From the NCBI RefSeq assembly GCF_000952155.1, contig NZ_JYON01000020.1, positions 40,039 through 104,038 of the forward strand: a stretch of 64,000 nt of DNA, written 5' to 3'. The notes beneath the pieces were generated by a model. It was not told the DNA's origin. It did not search any database and saw only the letters and a program-made list of their open reading frames with translations. Origin of the DNA: Aliterella atlantica CENA595. GTDB taxonomy: Bacteria > Cyanobacteriota > Cyanobacteriia > Cyanobacteriales > Chroococcidiopsidaceae. Shown one piece after another: positions 41,101-49,100 of this stretch. The position numbers were made by a program, and so were the translations under genes. Numbering within the stretch: the first letter of the stretch is position 1; each line of letters begins with the position of its first letter.

Positions 41101-41760
41101 TGGGCATTACTACTGAGTTACTATAGCGGCGAGCCAGATATCGTGTTTGGGGCGACTGTTTCTGGTCGTCCACCTAGCCTCCCAGACGCAGAATCAATAA
41201 TTGGGCTGTTTATTAATACCATTCCAGTCCGAGTAAAACTATCAAAAGCAGACTTACTCTTACCTTGGCTAACACAAATTCAGCACAGTCAAGTGGAAGC
41301 CCGTCAGTACGAGTACAGCCCATTAGTCAAAATTCAAGAATGGAGTCAGATACCTAGAGGATTACCTTTATTTAATAGCATTGTGGTATTTCAAAATTAT
41401 CCTGTTGATGCTGCCTCAGAAAACATTGGTTTGGAGATCGAGAATGTGCGTTCTTGGAGTAGAAACCATTATCCACTGACTTTGAGGATTGCACCTGGGG
41501 CGGAATTATCAATGCAAGTTCTGTGGATGAGCGAAACTAATTTCGAGCGTGTTAACGCTGGAGCGATCGCCCGCATTACCCAACATTTACAATTGCTTTT
41601 GTCAGAAATTACTAAAAATCCTCATCTTCAGATTCAGGATTTACTAGAAATGGTGGCAGAAGTTGATAAACAACAACAGCAACTTCAAAAATCACAACTA
41701 CAAGCAACCGAGCGACAAAAATTAAAAATGACTAAACGCAAAGCTATTCGAGATATATAA
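29140..41760 (+). CDS. trimodular NRPS C-A-T-C-A-T-C-A-T-E-C
   Basis: A 4206-residue synthetase. C1 about 48-490 (His180-His181, Asp185), A1 500-1000, T1 Ser1052; C2 1120-1560 (His1252-His1253, motif ends Asp-Ala not Asp-Gly), A2 1580-2075, T2 Ser2132; C3 2190-2630 (His2324), A3 2650-3140, T3 Ser3198 in G-G-D-S-I; epimerase 3240-3690 (His3380-His3381, Asp3385); terminal C4 3735-4170 (His3869-His3870). Pocket residues read by eye: A1 D-V-G-D-V-G-S-I-D, close to ornithine/arginine codes; A2 D-F-W-N-I-G-M-V-H, canonical Thr; A3 D-T-E-D-I-G-S-V-V, whose acidic residues suggest a basic substrate. The epimerase implies a D residue at position 3. C4 has no adenylation domain after it; it must act with the next protein. 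The C-terminal tail is a Gln/Lys-rich helix, likely a docking element. Confidence 0.94.
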   Translation: MSSKRNEISTRRSQLSPAKQALLEKRLRGEFKSDKQQKLITRRSEYNPVPLSFAQQRLWFLAQLEPNNPFYNMPAVVRLQGKLNVKALQDSLQEIINRHEVLRCNFKTIEGTVAFVSPSKTLLLPLFDISQVPVSQQKIEVDKLASQEAQQPFDLNNDLLLRAKLLRLNADEHILLFTMHHIVSDGWSIGVLIHELATLYEAFCAGKNSPLPELPIQYGDFAIWQQEYLQKEELTAKKKYWKRQLGGSLPVLQLPTDYPRPAVQSYKGKTYSFTIPKSLTTALKTLSQQSGATLFMTLLTTFKTLLYRYSQENDIIIGTAIANRNLPQIEKLIGFFVNTLVLRTDVSGNPSFLELLTRVKETTLDAYTHQDLPFEQLVEEIQPERNLSHNPLFQIWFSLNNNFMPSLEMGELNLSISEVESNTTQFDLSLDIVEREEELISTFEYSSDLFNADTISRIAEHLQTLLVAIVANPNQQIASLLLAKAAEKDLLLKGNNHKIDYPLDKCIHQLFESCVNKTPNAVAVVFQQQQLTYQQLNNKANQLAHYLHSLGVNKNVLVGICIDRSIEMIVALLGVLKAGGAYVPLDPTYPQERLGFMLSDAQVSVLLTQQKLMSSLPIDNVSVVCLDSDWEIISQQSQLNPVTNSSPDSLAYVIYTSGSTGKSKGVAIAHRSLVNKFYAWKKAHQLDTLSSHLQMASFAFDVFSGDLIRALCSGAKLVLCPREWLLEAEKLYQLMLAEKVDSADFVPVVLKNLVQYLEKTQQNLHFMRLLVVGSDTLYIKEYRQFQRFCGEQTRLINSYGVTEATIDSTYFEFTEVDLSEHELVPIGRPFANTEIYILDSYLQPVPIGIPGELYIGGEGLAQGYLNRPDLTKEKFILWNGEKILYKTGDKAKYLADGNIAFLGRLDYQIKLRGFRIELGEIEAAIKQHQDVSAAVVIAREDVPGDRRLVAYFVQNPQQSQLALELREFLEQKLPEYMIPAAFVALEALPITPNGKLDRRALPAPAGTQFSSQSDFVAPSTAIEEMLVNIWIEILGIENIGIHHNFFNVGGHSLLATRLVSQIRQAFQIELPLRRIFEKPTIADLAKDIEKATKANLNSDTSKIERIERSSETGLCPSPHLSLSFAQQRCWFLAQLEMHSSSYNMPGAVRLQGQLNIEALQQSFDEILRRHEALRTNFHSVAGQPVAVILPPAAVQLPILDISNLPANQQELQVQKQAKEEAEKPFDLTDGFLLRVKLLHLSEREYVLLLTMHHIASDAWSTDILVREFATLYRAFCEQQPSPLAELPIQYVDFAAWQRQWLQGERLESQISYWRKQLEGVPKLLELPTDFPRPPVQSFSGATYTFELPQHLSIGLNQLSQQQGTTLFMTLLAAFQTLLYRYTGSEDLAVGSPIGSRDRTEIEGLIGFFVNTLVLRTNLAGNPSFAELLTRVREVALGAYAHQDLPFELLVEELQPERNLSHTPLFQTMFVLQNAPMSDLELPGLTLSYLPIDSGTAKFDLTLDMMETESGLVASLEYNTDLFQPSTIERMAGHLRSLLEAIVANPQQRLSQLPLLTASEQQLYQDWNTTAVAYPTHQCLHELFQQQVERTPNAIAVVYEDRQLTYKQLNAKANQLAHYLRSLGVKPEVKVGICTERSLEMVIGLLAILKAGGAYVPLDPTYPRDRLAFILADAQVSVLLAQQHLLENLPSSTGIDIVCVDTHDQSIVDQSSQNPLNESTTDNLAYIIYTSGSTGQPKGVLVNHSNVVRLFAATDRWYNFNPQDVWTLFHSIAFDFSVWEIWGALLYGGRLVVVPYWVSRSPEDFYQLLITQQVTVLNQTPSAFRQLMQIEESLENKHSIHNLSLRTVIFGGEALQIESLRPWFERHGERSPQLVNMYGITETTVHVTYRPLTMADLQLTSPSVIGRPIPDLQVYLLDSYQQLVPIGVPGEMYIGGAGVVRGYLNRPELTQQRFIPDLFSGKPSARLYRSGDLARYLPNGDIEYLGRIDHQVKIRGFRIELGEIEAAISQHPQVRETVVIVSEDSANSPRIVAYVVPQVEQALTIAQLHQFVASKLPKYMIPATFVQLETLPLTPNGKVDRKALPAPESTLPSSEIVSASTPIEKLLAGIWAEVLDIDNVGIYNNFFELGGHSLIATRVISQIRQVFAVELPLRCLFEKPTIAELAKDIVAAMKLDSGVEQTKIEPVSRLQHLPLSFAQQRLWFLAQLEPNSASYNIPVAVRLQGQLNIEALQQSFNEIINRHEALRTNFHTIEGQAIAVINQVDPLVLPILDISNLSANQLETEVNQQALQAAQKPFDLKEDLLLRVKLLRLGKQEHIILLTMHHIVSDGWSTGVLVQELASLYQIFCNGQALALPPLPIQYVDFAAWQRQWLQGEVLETQMSYWQKQLKDAPKVLELPTDYPRPAMQTFRGATYSFSLSIQLSLALNKLSQQQGTTLFMTLLAAFQTLLYRYTGSEDLAVGSPIANRNRAEIEGLIGVFVNTLVLRTNLAGDPSFAELLTRVREVALGAYAHQDLPFELLVEELQPERDLSHTPLFQIMFVLQNAPMSALELPNLTLSLLASDGATAQFDLSLDMTETESGLIGSLEYNTDLFQSSTIERMAGHLQTLLEAIVANPQQRLSQLPLLTASEQHQLLRQWNNTEVVYPDNQCIDELFEQQVERTPNAVALVYADRQLTYKELNAKANQLADYLRSQGVSKNVLVGIICDRSIEMIVGLWGVIKAGGAYVPLDPAYPQERIADIFADTKLGFVLTQERFLDKLPGYAGKTICLDTNWAVIATHSTANPTSNVHQDDLAYIIYTSGSTGKPKGVAIAHRSVMNFVITAIGEYGINASDRVLQFASICFDTSIEEIFPCLCVGATLVLRTEEMLSSADFWLCCQKWQLTVLDLPTAYWHQLVAELNPQDSRIPECLRTVIIGGEEVQLEKVQHWHSSVAHLAPALQLFNSYGPTEATVVTTLECLTPAATSASIGRPISNAQVYVLDTYLQPLPIGVPGELHIGGAGLARGYWQRPELTAEKFIDNPIAEVSCTRLYKTGDLVKFRTDGNLEYLGRIDNQVKIRGFRIELSEIEAVLRQHPQVSQAVAIAHEDTPSQKRLVAYFVPQAAPPTIDELRDFLKQKLPNYMIPAVFMVLESIPMTSNCKVDYRALPIPEFSRSSEDKFIAPRTLIEEKLVAIWSEVLSVENVGINDNFFELGGDSILSLQVISKAARAGLHFTPKQVFQYQTIAQLAITNTNTPILAEQGLVTGSFPLTPIQRWFFEENFANVDRYNQSVLLEVQQTIDPVLLEQVIHALLQHHDLLRSQFVPESSGWQATITDFEQLVPLTVIDLSTLPPESQSTAVTATCNELQASLNLSSGKLLQVALFNLGADRHSRLFMVIHHLVVDGVSWRVLLEDLQTAYAQLSRGETIKLSPKTTSFQQWAYQLQQYAQSPAVQAEMDYWVQLLRQSFPLLPVDYPVGDNISSTASVTVTLSAEETRALLQDVPAVYRTQINDVLLLALAQVFAQWTGQTKFLLDLEGHGREEIFPDIDISRTIGWFTTVFPIVLSVEETSDIGETLQMVKEQLRQIPNRGIGYGLLRYLSSDRSTIAQLQQLPQAQVIFNYLGQIDQVLSESSLFKPATESSGADSLQENRHYLLEVDAIVVASQLQVTWKYSQNIHRTKTIENLAENFVQVLRNLIAHCHEETALLSLGGSLPNPRSQSLKAIAYTPADFPLAKLDWQTLNRLVSSKPQIEDIYPLSPVQYGMLFHLLYDAKSSAYLYQTSCTLQGDLNVWAFEQAWNQVIERHPILRTAFVWEIDTPVQIVLPQVNFCLQHQDWQDIATSEQQSHLEEFLQADLDRGFDLDEAPLMRLTLIQLSSDTYHLIWSCHHILLDGWSVPLLLKEVFSFYKALCSDRQMQLPASYPYRDYIAWLQQQNLRSAQAYWQQTLAGVFAPTPLPLQQSSQKLPSAENNFYERDIQLSQATTNALASFTRQYKLTLNTLIQGVWALLLSYYSGEPDIVFGATVSGRPPSLPDAESIIGLFINTIPVRVKLSKADLLLPWLTQIQHSQVEARQYEYSPLVKIQEWSQIPRGLPLFNSIVVFQNYPVDAASENIGLEIENVRSWSRNHYPLTLRIAPGAELSMQVLWMSETNFERVNAGAIARITQHLQLLLSEITKNPHLQIQDLLEMVAEVDKQQQQLQKSQLQATERQKLKMTKRKAIRDI
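32459..32491. repeat. imperfect palindromic insert in T1-C2 linker
   Basis: GCGAT (32459-32463) pairs with ATCGC (32487-32491) and GGGC-TTT-GCCC (32476-32486) forms an inner hairpin. It encodes R-S-S-E-T-G-L-C-P-S-P-H-L just before the C2 core motif, a stretch not seen in the equivalent linker before C3. It may be a small inserted repeat kept in frame. Confidence 0.35.
33215..33314 (+). repeat. direct repeat copy 1 inside condensation domain C2
   Basis: 100 bases matching 36431-36530 at all but two positions by direct reading. The flanking sequence of the two domains is clearly more diverged. This points to recent duplication or gene conversion between neighbouring modules. Confidence 0.85.
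36431..36530 (+). repeat. direct repeat copy 2 inside condensation domain C3
   Basis: Partner of 33215-33314, differing at two bases. Lies 3216 bases downstream, one module length. Confidence 0.85.
40191..40247. repeat. nested palindromic element in frame inside NRPS linker
   Basis: Inner arms 40208-40217 and 40221-40230 (core GGGAGG-AAG-CCTCCC, ten pairs with one G-T wobble). Outer arms AGAGACTGCGC at 40191-40201 and GCGCAGTC plus AGTCTCT at 40233-40247. It encodes L-S-L-G-G-S-L-P-N-P-R-S-Q-S-L in the linker between the epimerase and the last C domain. The structure looks like a miniature mobile palindrome rather than synthetase sequence. Confidence 0.7.
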
Positions 41761-41792
41761 ATTAGAAAATAAATATTAGGAAACATCCTTAA

Positions 41793-42833
41793 ATGACAAA
41801 GCCAAATATCAAACAATTAATCTCTACTCGTAAATCTGTAAATATATCGTCAGAAAAACTAATTCAGACATCTTATTTACAGCCAGACTCTCTACCTCTA
41901 GTTGTTCAACCGAATTTAGATAACTTAAATCTAGCAATTTGGACTGAAAATAATCGCTCCTGGATTCAAAGCAAACTCATACAATATGGAGGCATTCTCT
42001 TTCGAGGATTTAATGTCAAGGATGCCTCCCAATTTCAGCAATTTATTCAGGCTCTCTCAGGGAAATTAATAGAATATTCTTACCGTTCCACACCTCGTAA
42101 TCGTGTTAGTGGCAATATTTATACTTCCACAGAATATCCTGCAACTCATTTCATTCCTCTACATAATGAAATGTCTTACTCCCGTACTTATCCTTTAAAA
42201 ATTGCCTTTTTTTGCATTAAGAAAGCAGAACAAGGTGGAGAAACACCCATTGCTGATAGTCGCAAAGTTTTTTCTCGAATAAATACAAAAATCAAAGAAA
42301 GATTTCTGCAAAAGCAGATAATGTATGTGCGAAACTATGGAGTAGGATTAGATTTATCATGGCAAGATGTATTTAATACTAATAGTAAACATGATGTAGA
42401 AACATATTGTCATCAGGCAGGAATTCAATTAGAGTGGAGAGATACTAAAAAATCTGGTTTTAGCCTGAGAACTCAGCAAGTTTGTCAAGCTGTTGCCAAA
42501 CATCCTCAAACATCAGAAATAGTTTGGTTTAATCAAGCGCACTTATTTCATATATCAAGTTTAGATTCAACTATTCGCGCCCAGTTGTTAGCTAATTTTT
42601 CAGCAGAAGATTTGCCACGCAATGCTTATTATGGCGATGGTTCAACTATTGAAGATTCTATATTAGAAGAGATTCGAGAAATTTATCAGCAAGAAGCAAT
42701 TACCTTTCCTTGGCAAGAGGGAGATGTATTGTTATTAGATAATATGTTATCTGCTCATGGCAGAATGCCATTTCAAGGTTCCCGTAAAGTTGTAGTTGGA
42801 ATGGCTGAAGAATATAAGTCTCCAGAATATTAA
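41793..42833 (+). CDS. stand-alone Fe(II)/2-oxoglutarate aspartyl beta-hydroxylase (SyrP/TauD family)
   Basis: A 346-residue TauD/SyrP-like dioxygenase. The metal triad is His124-x-Glu126 in L-H-N-E-M-S-Y and His322 in S-A-H-G-R; the H-x-E form is that of clavaminate synthase and SyrP. The downstream G-S-R-K-V-V-V-G segment carries the Arg expected to bind 2-oxoglutarate. SyrP-like enzymes in siderophore clusters hydroxylate the beta carbon of aspartate while it is tethered to an NRPS carrier. The next gene begins with a C-like domain lacking its catalytic His, the interface type known to recruit such hydroxylases, followed by an Asp-coded adenylation domain. An AGGAAA stretch precedes the start. 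Histidine hydroxylation is the alternative but fits the A-domain code less well. Confidence 0.9.
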   Translation: MTKPNIKQLISTRKSVNISSEKLIQTSYLQPDSLPLVVQPNLDNLNLAIWTENNRSWIQSKLIQYGGILFRGFNVKDASQFQQFIQALSGKLIEYSYRSTPRNRVSGNIYTSTEYPATHFIPLHNEMSYSRTYPLKIAFFCIKKAEQGGETPIADSRKVFSRINTKIKERFLQKQIMYVRNYGVGLDLSWQDVFNTNSKHDVETYCHQAGIQLEWRDTKKSGFSLRTQQVCQAVAKHPQTSEIVWFNQAHLFHISSLDSTIRAQLLANFSAEDLPRNAYYGDGSTIEDSILEEIREIYQQEAITFPWQEGDVLLLDNMLSAHGRMPFQGSRKVVVGMAEEYKSPEY

Positions 42834-42860
42834 TTGTGAAAAAATTAGGGTGTAGTTAAT

Positions 42861-45800
42861 ATGCAAGCAACACAGATTGAAGGCTTTAGGTTATCTCCGC
42901 AGCAAAAGCGGATATGGTTATTAGAAAAGGGGCAAAATGTCTCATTGCGAGTTCAAGGTGCGGTTTCTATAGTAGGGAAACTAAATATCGATGTTTTGAA
43001 AACAGCCTTGCAAAATTTAGTCAATCGGCACGAGATTTTTCGTACTACTTTTTGTCGCCTACCAGAAATGGAAATACCCGTACAGGCGATCGCCGATAAT
43101 TATGAAATTGGAATTACTGAATTAAATTTGCAAGATTTGAGCGAACAGGAGCAAGAATCGCAAATTATTGAATTATTCGAGCGATTAAAAGAAATATCCT
43201 TTAATTTAGCAAATCAACCGCCAATCCAAGCTTATATTCTTTGTTTAGGTTCAGATAAATATACTTTAATTTTGAATCTCTCTGCATTAATTGCTGATGT
43301 TTATACTCTTAAACACTTGGCAGATAAAATTAGTATTTATTACTCAGCTTGCTTGCAAGGTCATAAACTAGATGATGATCCGCTACAATATGCGGATATT
43401 GCAGAATGGCAAAACCAAATTTTAGAATCAGCAGAGTCAGAATTAGGTAAAGAATATTGGCGCAAGCAAGATATTGCTGCTATTAATGACTTCAATCTTT
43501 GGTTTGAAGAACAAACTACAAAAGATAGCTTTCAGCCTCAATATGTATATTCAATTATTGATAGCAATACAGTTGAAAAACTAGAGCTATTATCTTCAAA
43601 ATATCAGGTCAACAGTGCTAATATTTTGCTAAGTTGTTGGTTGATACTGCTGAGTAAAATTACTAGACAATCCGATCTATGTGTTGGGGTTGTTGGTAAT
43701 GGTAGAAAATACGCAGAACTAGATCAAGCAGTAGGAATATTATCAAAATATTTACCGATCGCCTGCCATCTCCAACCCGAAACAAAGTTTAGCGAACTAT
43801 TACAACAGCTACACAATTCGGTAAATAACGCTTGGGAATGGCAAGAATACTTTACTTGGGAAGAAACTGTAAAATCGGCAGATTTTTGTCCAGTTGCTTT
43901 TGAATTTACAGACTTACGGGAGAATTATTCTGTTGCAGGTTTATCGTTTTCTTTATCTAAGTATTACTCTTGTATTGATAAATTTAAGATTAAATTAACT
44001 TGCCTGCATCAAGATAACGCATTAATTACTGAGCTTCATTTTGACGACCAATTATATAGGCTTGAAGACATCGAAACATTAGCCGAGCAGTTTCAGACAG
44101 TATTAGCAGATGCGATCGCCAATCCAGAAACAGCCATCAGTCAGCTAAATATTCTCAGCGATCGCCAGCTACAACAACTACTTGTAGAATTCAATCAGAC
44201 AAGTATATCTCATCCTCCAGATAGGTGCATTCACCAACTATTTGAGGAACAAGTAAACCGCACGCCGGATGCAATCGCCCTTGTCTTTGAGCAGCAGCAA
44301 TTAACTTATGCACAGTTAAATGCACGTGCAAATCAATTAGCCCATTATCTACGTTCGCTAGGAGTTGGAAGGGAAGTTCTAGTAGGGCTTTATACCGAAC
44401 GTTCCCTAGAAATGATTATTGGGTTGCTGGGAATCTTAAAAGCTGGCGGTGCATATATACCCTTAGATCCAAACTATCCCCACCAGCGTTTAGCGCAGAT
44501 GTTAGCAGACGCTCAAGTTCGAGTGTTGGTAACTCAACAGCAGCTACTAAAAGAGCTTCCCCAACACCCACCAGAGGTAATATGTTTAGATACAGACTTT
44601 GAAACTATTGCTCAACAAAGTCACGAAAATCTTCAAACTGAAGTTAAGCCAGAAAATTTAATTTATGTCTTGTTTACCTCCGGTTCTACAGGTAAACCAA
44701 AAGGAGTTGCAGTTGAACATCGCCAACTGTGCAACTACCTGAACGGAATTGGCGCAAAAATAGATTTTTCTACCTGTCGTAGCTTTGCTCATGTTGCTAC
44801 CTTTGCTGCTGACTTGGGCAATACAACGATTTTTCCCGCTTTGTGTAACGGTGGATGTCTGCATATAATTTCCCAGGAACGGGCTACTAACTCCGAAGCA
44901 CTAGGAGAGTATTTCGAGCGCCACACCATTGATTGTTTAAAGATAGTTCCCGCTCATCTTGCAGCTTTACTTACATCTGGATCTCAAAAGATATTACCTC
45001 AGCAACGCTTAATTTTAGGTGGTGAAGCTTGTAGTTGGCAGTTAATCGAGCAAATTCAGCAATTAGCACCCAATTGTCAAATTTTTAATCATTACGGTCC
45101 CACAGAAACTACAGTCGGAGTGCTGACGTACCCCATACAGAATCGAACTGATTGTGCAACTGTACCAATGGGAAAAGCGATCGCCAACACGCAAATTTAC
45201 TTGCTAGACTCTCATCTGCAACCAGTACCGATTGGCGTACCAGGGGAACTTTATATTGGCGGCGATAGTTTAGCGCGGGGTTACTTAAACCTACCCGAAC
45301 TCACTGTTGAAAAATTTATTGCCAATCCATTTAACAGAGAACACGGGAAAGCTTCCTCATCTCATCGTTTGTATAAAACAGGTGATTTGGCTCGTTATTT
45401 AAGAGACGGAAATATAGAATTTTTAGGCAGAATTGACGAGCAGGTAAAAATTCGCGGCTTTCGCATTGAACTAGAAGAAATAAGACTTGCCCTCCAGCAA
45501 CATCCTACGGTACAACAGGCGATCGTATGTAGCCGAGAAGATGTACCAGGTGACAAGCGTTTAGTGGCTTATATTGTTTTCGAGCCATCAGCCATTCTGC
45601 ATCCCCAATCATCAGACTTGCGTGCATTCCTCAAAGAAAAACTGCCTGAATACATGGTTCTTTCAGCCTTTGTGATGTTGAAGACTTTACCATTAACAGC
45701 TAATGGAAAAATAGATCGAGAAAAACTACCAGCACCAGAACAAGTACCCCCAGAATTAGCAGCCACCTTTGTTGCTCCCCGCAACCAAACAGAAGAGGCG

Positions 45801-46106
45801 ATCGCCCAAATATGGGCAGAAGTTCTCGCTGTCAAGCAGGTAGGAATTTATGACAATTTCTTCGAGTTGGGAGGACATTCCTTAATAGCAACTCAGGTAA
45901 TTTCTCGCCTGCGCCAATCTTTACACGTAGAGTTGCCTTTACGCCAATTTTTTGATTCTCCCACAGTTGCCGACTTAGCGGTAATCGTCGCCCAGAACTT
46001 GGCAGAACAAACAGATGAGGCAACCTTAGCCGAGGCGTTAGCAGAGTTAGACGAACTATCAGAGGAAGAAAGCCAAGCAGTTCTAGCGCAGGGAGAAATA
46101 GAGTAA
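42861..46106 (+). CDS. NRPS module interface-A-T, aspartate-specific
   Basis: A 1081-residue module. Residues about 1-430 are condensation-like (R-L-S-P-Q-Q-K-R-I-W at the start), but the catalytic HHxxxDG is replaced by L-S-A-L-I-A-D-V around residue 140, so peptide-bond formation is not expected. This is the interface domain type that recruits beta-hydroxylases. The adenylation domain (about 445-955) has the pocket D-L-T-K-I-G-H-V-G, an aspartate code; note that the Asp lies in A-A-D-L-G-N-T. Carrier Ser1007 in G-G-H-S-L. The acidic C-terminal tail differs from the basic tails of the other proteins. Condensation must come from C4 of the previous NRPS. The stop overlaps the next start by one base (TAATG). 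Confidence 0.92.
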   Translation: MQATQIEGFRLSPQQKRIWLLEKGQNVSLRVQGAVSIVGKLNIDVLKTALQNLVNRHEIFRTTFCRLPEMEIPVQAIADNYEIGITELNLQDLSEQEQESQIIELFERLKEISFNLANQPPIQAYILCLGSDKYTLILNLSALIADVYTLKHLADKISIYYSACLQGHKLDDDPLQYADIAEWQNQILESAESELGKEYWRKQDIAAINDFNLWFEEQTTKDSFQPQYVYSIIDSNTVEKLELLSSKYQVNSANILLSCWLILLSKITRQSDLCVGVVGNGRKYAELDQAVGILSKYLPIACHLQPETKFSELLQQLHNSVNNAWEWQEYFTWEETVKSADFCPVAFEFTDLRENYSVAGLSFSLSKYYSCIDKFKIKLTCLHQDNALITELHFDDQLYRLEDIETLAEQFQTVLADAIANPETAISQLNILSDRQLQQLLVEFNQTSISHPPDRCIHQLFEEQVNRTPDAIALVFEQQQLTYAQLNARANQLAHYLRSLGVGREVLVGLYTERSLEMIIGLLGILKAGGAYIPLDPNYPHQRLAQMLADAQVRVLVTQQQLLKELPQHPPEVICLDTDFETIAQQSHENLQTEVKPENLIYVLFTSGSTGKPKGVAVEHRQLCNYLNGIGAKIDFSTCRSFAHVATFAADLGNTTIFPALCNGGCLHIISQERATNSEALGEYFERHTIDCLKIVPAHLAALLTSGSQKILPQQRLILGGEACSWQLIEQIQQLAPNCQIFNHYGPTETTVGVLTYPIQNRTDCATVPMGKAIANTQIYLLDSHLQPVPIGVPGELYIGGDSLARGYLNLPELTVEKFIANPFNREHGKASSSHRLYKTGDLARYLRDGNIEFLGRIDEQVKIRGFRIELEEIRLALQQHPTVQQAIVCSREDVPGDKRLVAYIVFEPSAILHPQSSDLRAFLKEKLPEYMVLSAFVMLKTLPLTANGKIDREKLPAPEQVPPELAATFVAPRNQTEEAIAQIWAEVLAVKQVGIYDNFFELGGHSLIATQVISRLRQSLHVELPLRQFFDSPTVADLAVIVAQNLAEQTDEATLAEALAELDELSEEESQAVLAQGEIE

Positions 46107-49100
46107 TGAACGATCTAAACAAACGCATTGCCCAATTGTCTCCTGAAAAACGCGAGTGGCTCGTGCAAAAGTTGAATCAGAAACAAGAGAAAACTAAATC
46201 CTCTCAAATTCAATGCCAAAGCCGAGATTCTCAATTTTTTCCGTTGTCATTTGCCCAAGCTAGACTTTGGTTTCTCGCTCAGTTAGAGCCAAACAATTCT
46301 TTCTACAATCAGCCTACGGCTTTACGCTTAACAGGTCAGTTTAACGTTGCCATATTAGAACAAAGCCTGAAGGAGATCGTTCGCAGACATGAAATTTTAC
46401 GGACAACTTTTGCCATAGTTGGCACAGAACCAGTCCAAGTCATCAATCCAGCCGTTGACTTGACAATACCAATAGTAGATTTGCAAACTTTGTCTCCAGA
46501 AAGTCAAGCACAGGAAGTCCAAAACCTAGCCAAACAAGAAGACCAACAGCCTTTTAACTTGGAGCAAGGACCATTACTGCGCGTCACCATCCTGCGTCTG
46601 AGCGCAGAAGAACACGTAATTTTATTTACTACGCACCACATTATTTCTGATGGTTGGTCAACAGGAGTTTTAGTCCAAGAAATAACAACACTATATACAG
46701 CCTTTGTCGATCGCCAACCTTCACCCTTACCAGAACTTCCCATCCAGTATGCAGACTTTGCCGTTTGGCAAAGGCAACAAGCAACAGCAGCACTCCAAAC
46801 TCAACTATCTTACTGGCAAAAGCAGCTAGAAAATGCGCCCTTAATCGATTTACCTACCGATTATCCCCATCCGCCGATTCTCACCTATAAAGGTGCGACA
46901 AAATCCTTTTTGCTGCCTTTGTCTCTAAGTACAAGCCTTAAAGCGATCGCTCAACAAGAAGGAGCCACCGTGTTTATGGTTTTGCTGACAGCCTTCAAAG
47001 TTCTATTACACCGCTACAGTCAGCAAGATGACATTGTTGTGGGAACTGCGATCGCCAATCGCCATCAAGCTGAGATAGAACCACTAATAGGCTTTTTTGT
47101 CAATACCTTAGTGCTGCGGACTAATTTGGCTGGCGATCCTAGTTTTCGTCAATTGCTAAGGCGAGTTAGAGAAGTAACATTAGGGGCTTACGCGCACCAA
47201 GATTTACCTTTTGAGCAGCTAGTAGAAGAACTTCAACCGGAGCGTCATCTCAATCGCAACCCCTTGTTTGATGTCATGTTTACCTTCCAGAATGCGCCCG
47301 CACAAGAGTTAAAATTACCAGGATTAACTTTGAGTTTACTGTCAGAACAGAGACAGACAGCAATTTTTGACTTAACCCTCGTAATGGCAGAAACAGCACA
47401 AGGGTTGGCTGGAACAATAGAGTACAGCACTGACTTATTCAATGCCAGTACAATTGAGCGGATGTTGAGACATTTTCAAGTGTTGTTAGCTGCAATAGCG
47501 ACCGAACCTGAGCAAAGTGTGTCGCATTTGCCACTATTAACATCACCAGAACAGCAGCAGTTATTAGCATGGAATAACACAGAAGTTGTCTATCCCAGCG
47601 AATGCGTCTGCGAACTATTCGAGCAGCAGGTAGAACGCACGCCGGATGCTGTCGCAGTTGTCTTTGAAAACCAGCAATTAACTTATAGAGAACTCAACGC
47701 CAAAGCCAATCAACTAGCCAATTATCTGCAAAAGCTAGGAGTAAAGCCAGAGGTTAAGGTAGGGATTTGCGTAGAGCGTTCCTTGGAAATGGCGATCGCC
47801 TTATTAGCCGTTCTCAAAAGTGGGGGAGCTTATGTACCTCTTGACCCAGCGTATCCACAAGAGCGTCTAGCTTTCATGTTAGAAGATGCTCAGGTGTCGG
47901 TATTGCTGACTCAACAAAATGTAGCAGCAGCGTTGCCAAAACATCAAGCTCAAGTAGTTGACTTAATTGCAGACTGGGAAAAAATTAGCCAACAAAGTAT
48001 TAATAACCTTATTAAGATCGCCAATAATGAGAACCTAGCCTATGTAATATACACTTCTGGCTCCACAGGTCAACCAAAAGGAGTGCAAATTACACGCAAT
48101 GCGCTGGTTAATTTCTTAAGGACAATGCAACAAAAACTGGGGCTAACTCCAGAAGATATTTTCTTATCAGTAACTACCTTATCTTTTGATATAGCAGCAC
48201 TAGAAATTTATTTACCACTGATTGTTGGTGCGCGTTCAATCTTAGCAAGCCGTGAGGTTGCAACAGATGGTAGCCAATTGTTGCAACAATTAATTTCTAG
48301 TCAAGCCAATGTCATGCAAGCAACACCAGCTACTTGGCGGATGCTGCTGGCGGCTGGGTGGAGCGACAATCTTAAACACTTAAAAATTCTTTGTGGAGGA
48401 GAAGCCCTAAATCTCTCCCTTGCTAATCAATTACTAGAACGCAGCCAGGAAGTTTGGAACCTATACGGACCGACAGAAACCACCATTTGGTCAGCAGTGC
48501 AGAAGGTTGAAGAACAAACAACAGAGATTGTTTCTATTGGTCGTGCGATCGCCAACACTCAATTTTATATCCTAGATCGACATCACAACTTACTTCCTGT
48601 AGGTGTTCCAGGTGAATTATATATTGGTGGTGCTGGGCTAGCTCGTGGTTACTTAAATCGCCCAGAACTAACAGCAGAAAAATTTATCCCCAATCCCTTC
48701 AATAATTCCCAGTTTAATCGTTTGTATAAAACAGGAGATTTAACTCGTTACTTGCCAGACGGTACTATTGAATTTCTAGGACGGATTGACAATCAAGTTA
48801 AACTGCGTGGTTTCCGCATCGAACTTCAAGAAATTGAAGCTCTACTTACTCAACATCCCCAAGTTGAGACAAGTATAGTTTTGCTGCGGGAGGATAAAGG
48901 TACTCAACATCTAGTAGCCTACTTAATTCCCCAACCAAAGCACACACTAGAAGTTACCGAACTGCGCCGCTTTTTAGCATCAAAGCTGCCCAGCTATATG
49001 CTGCCAACAGCTTTTGTAATGTTGGATAAACTACCATTAACACCAAATGGTAAGGTAGACCGTCGAGCGTTGCCAACACCCGATCGCACGCAGTTAATCC

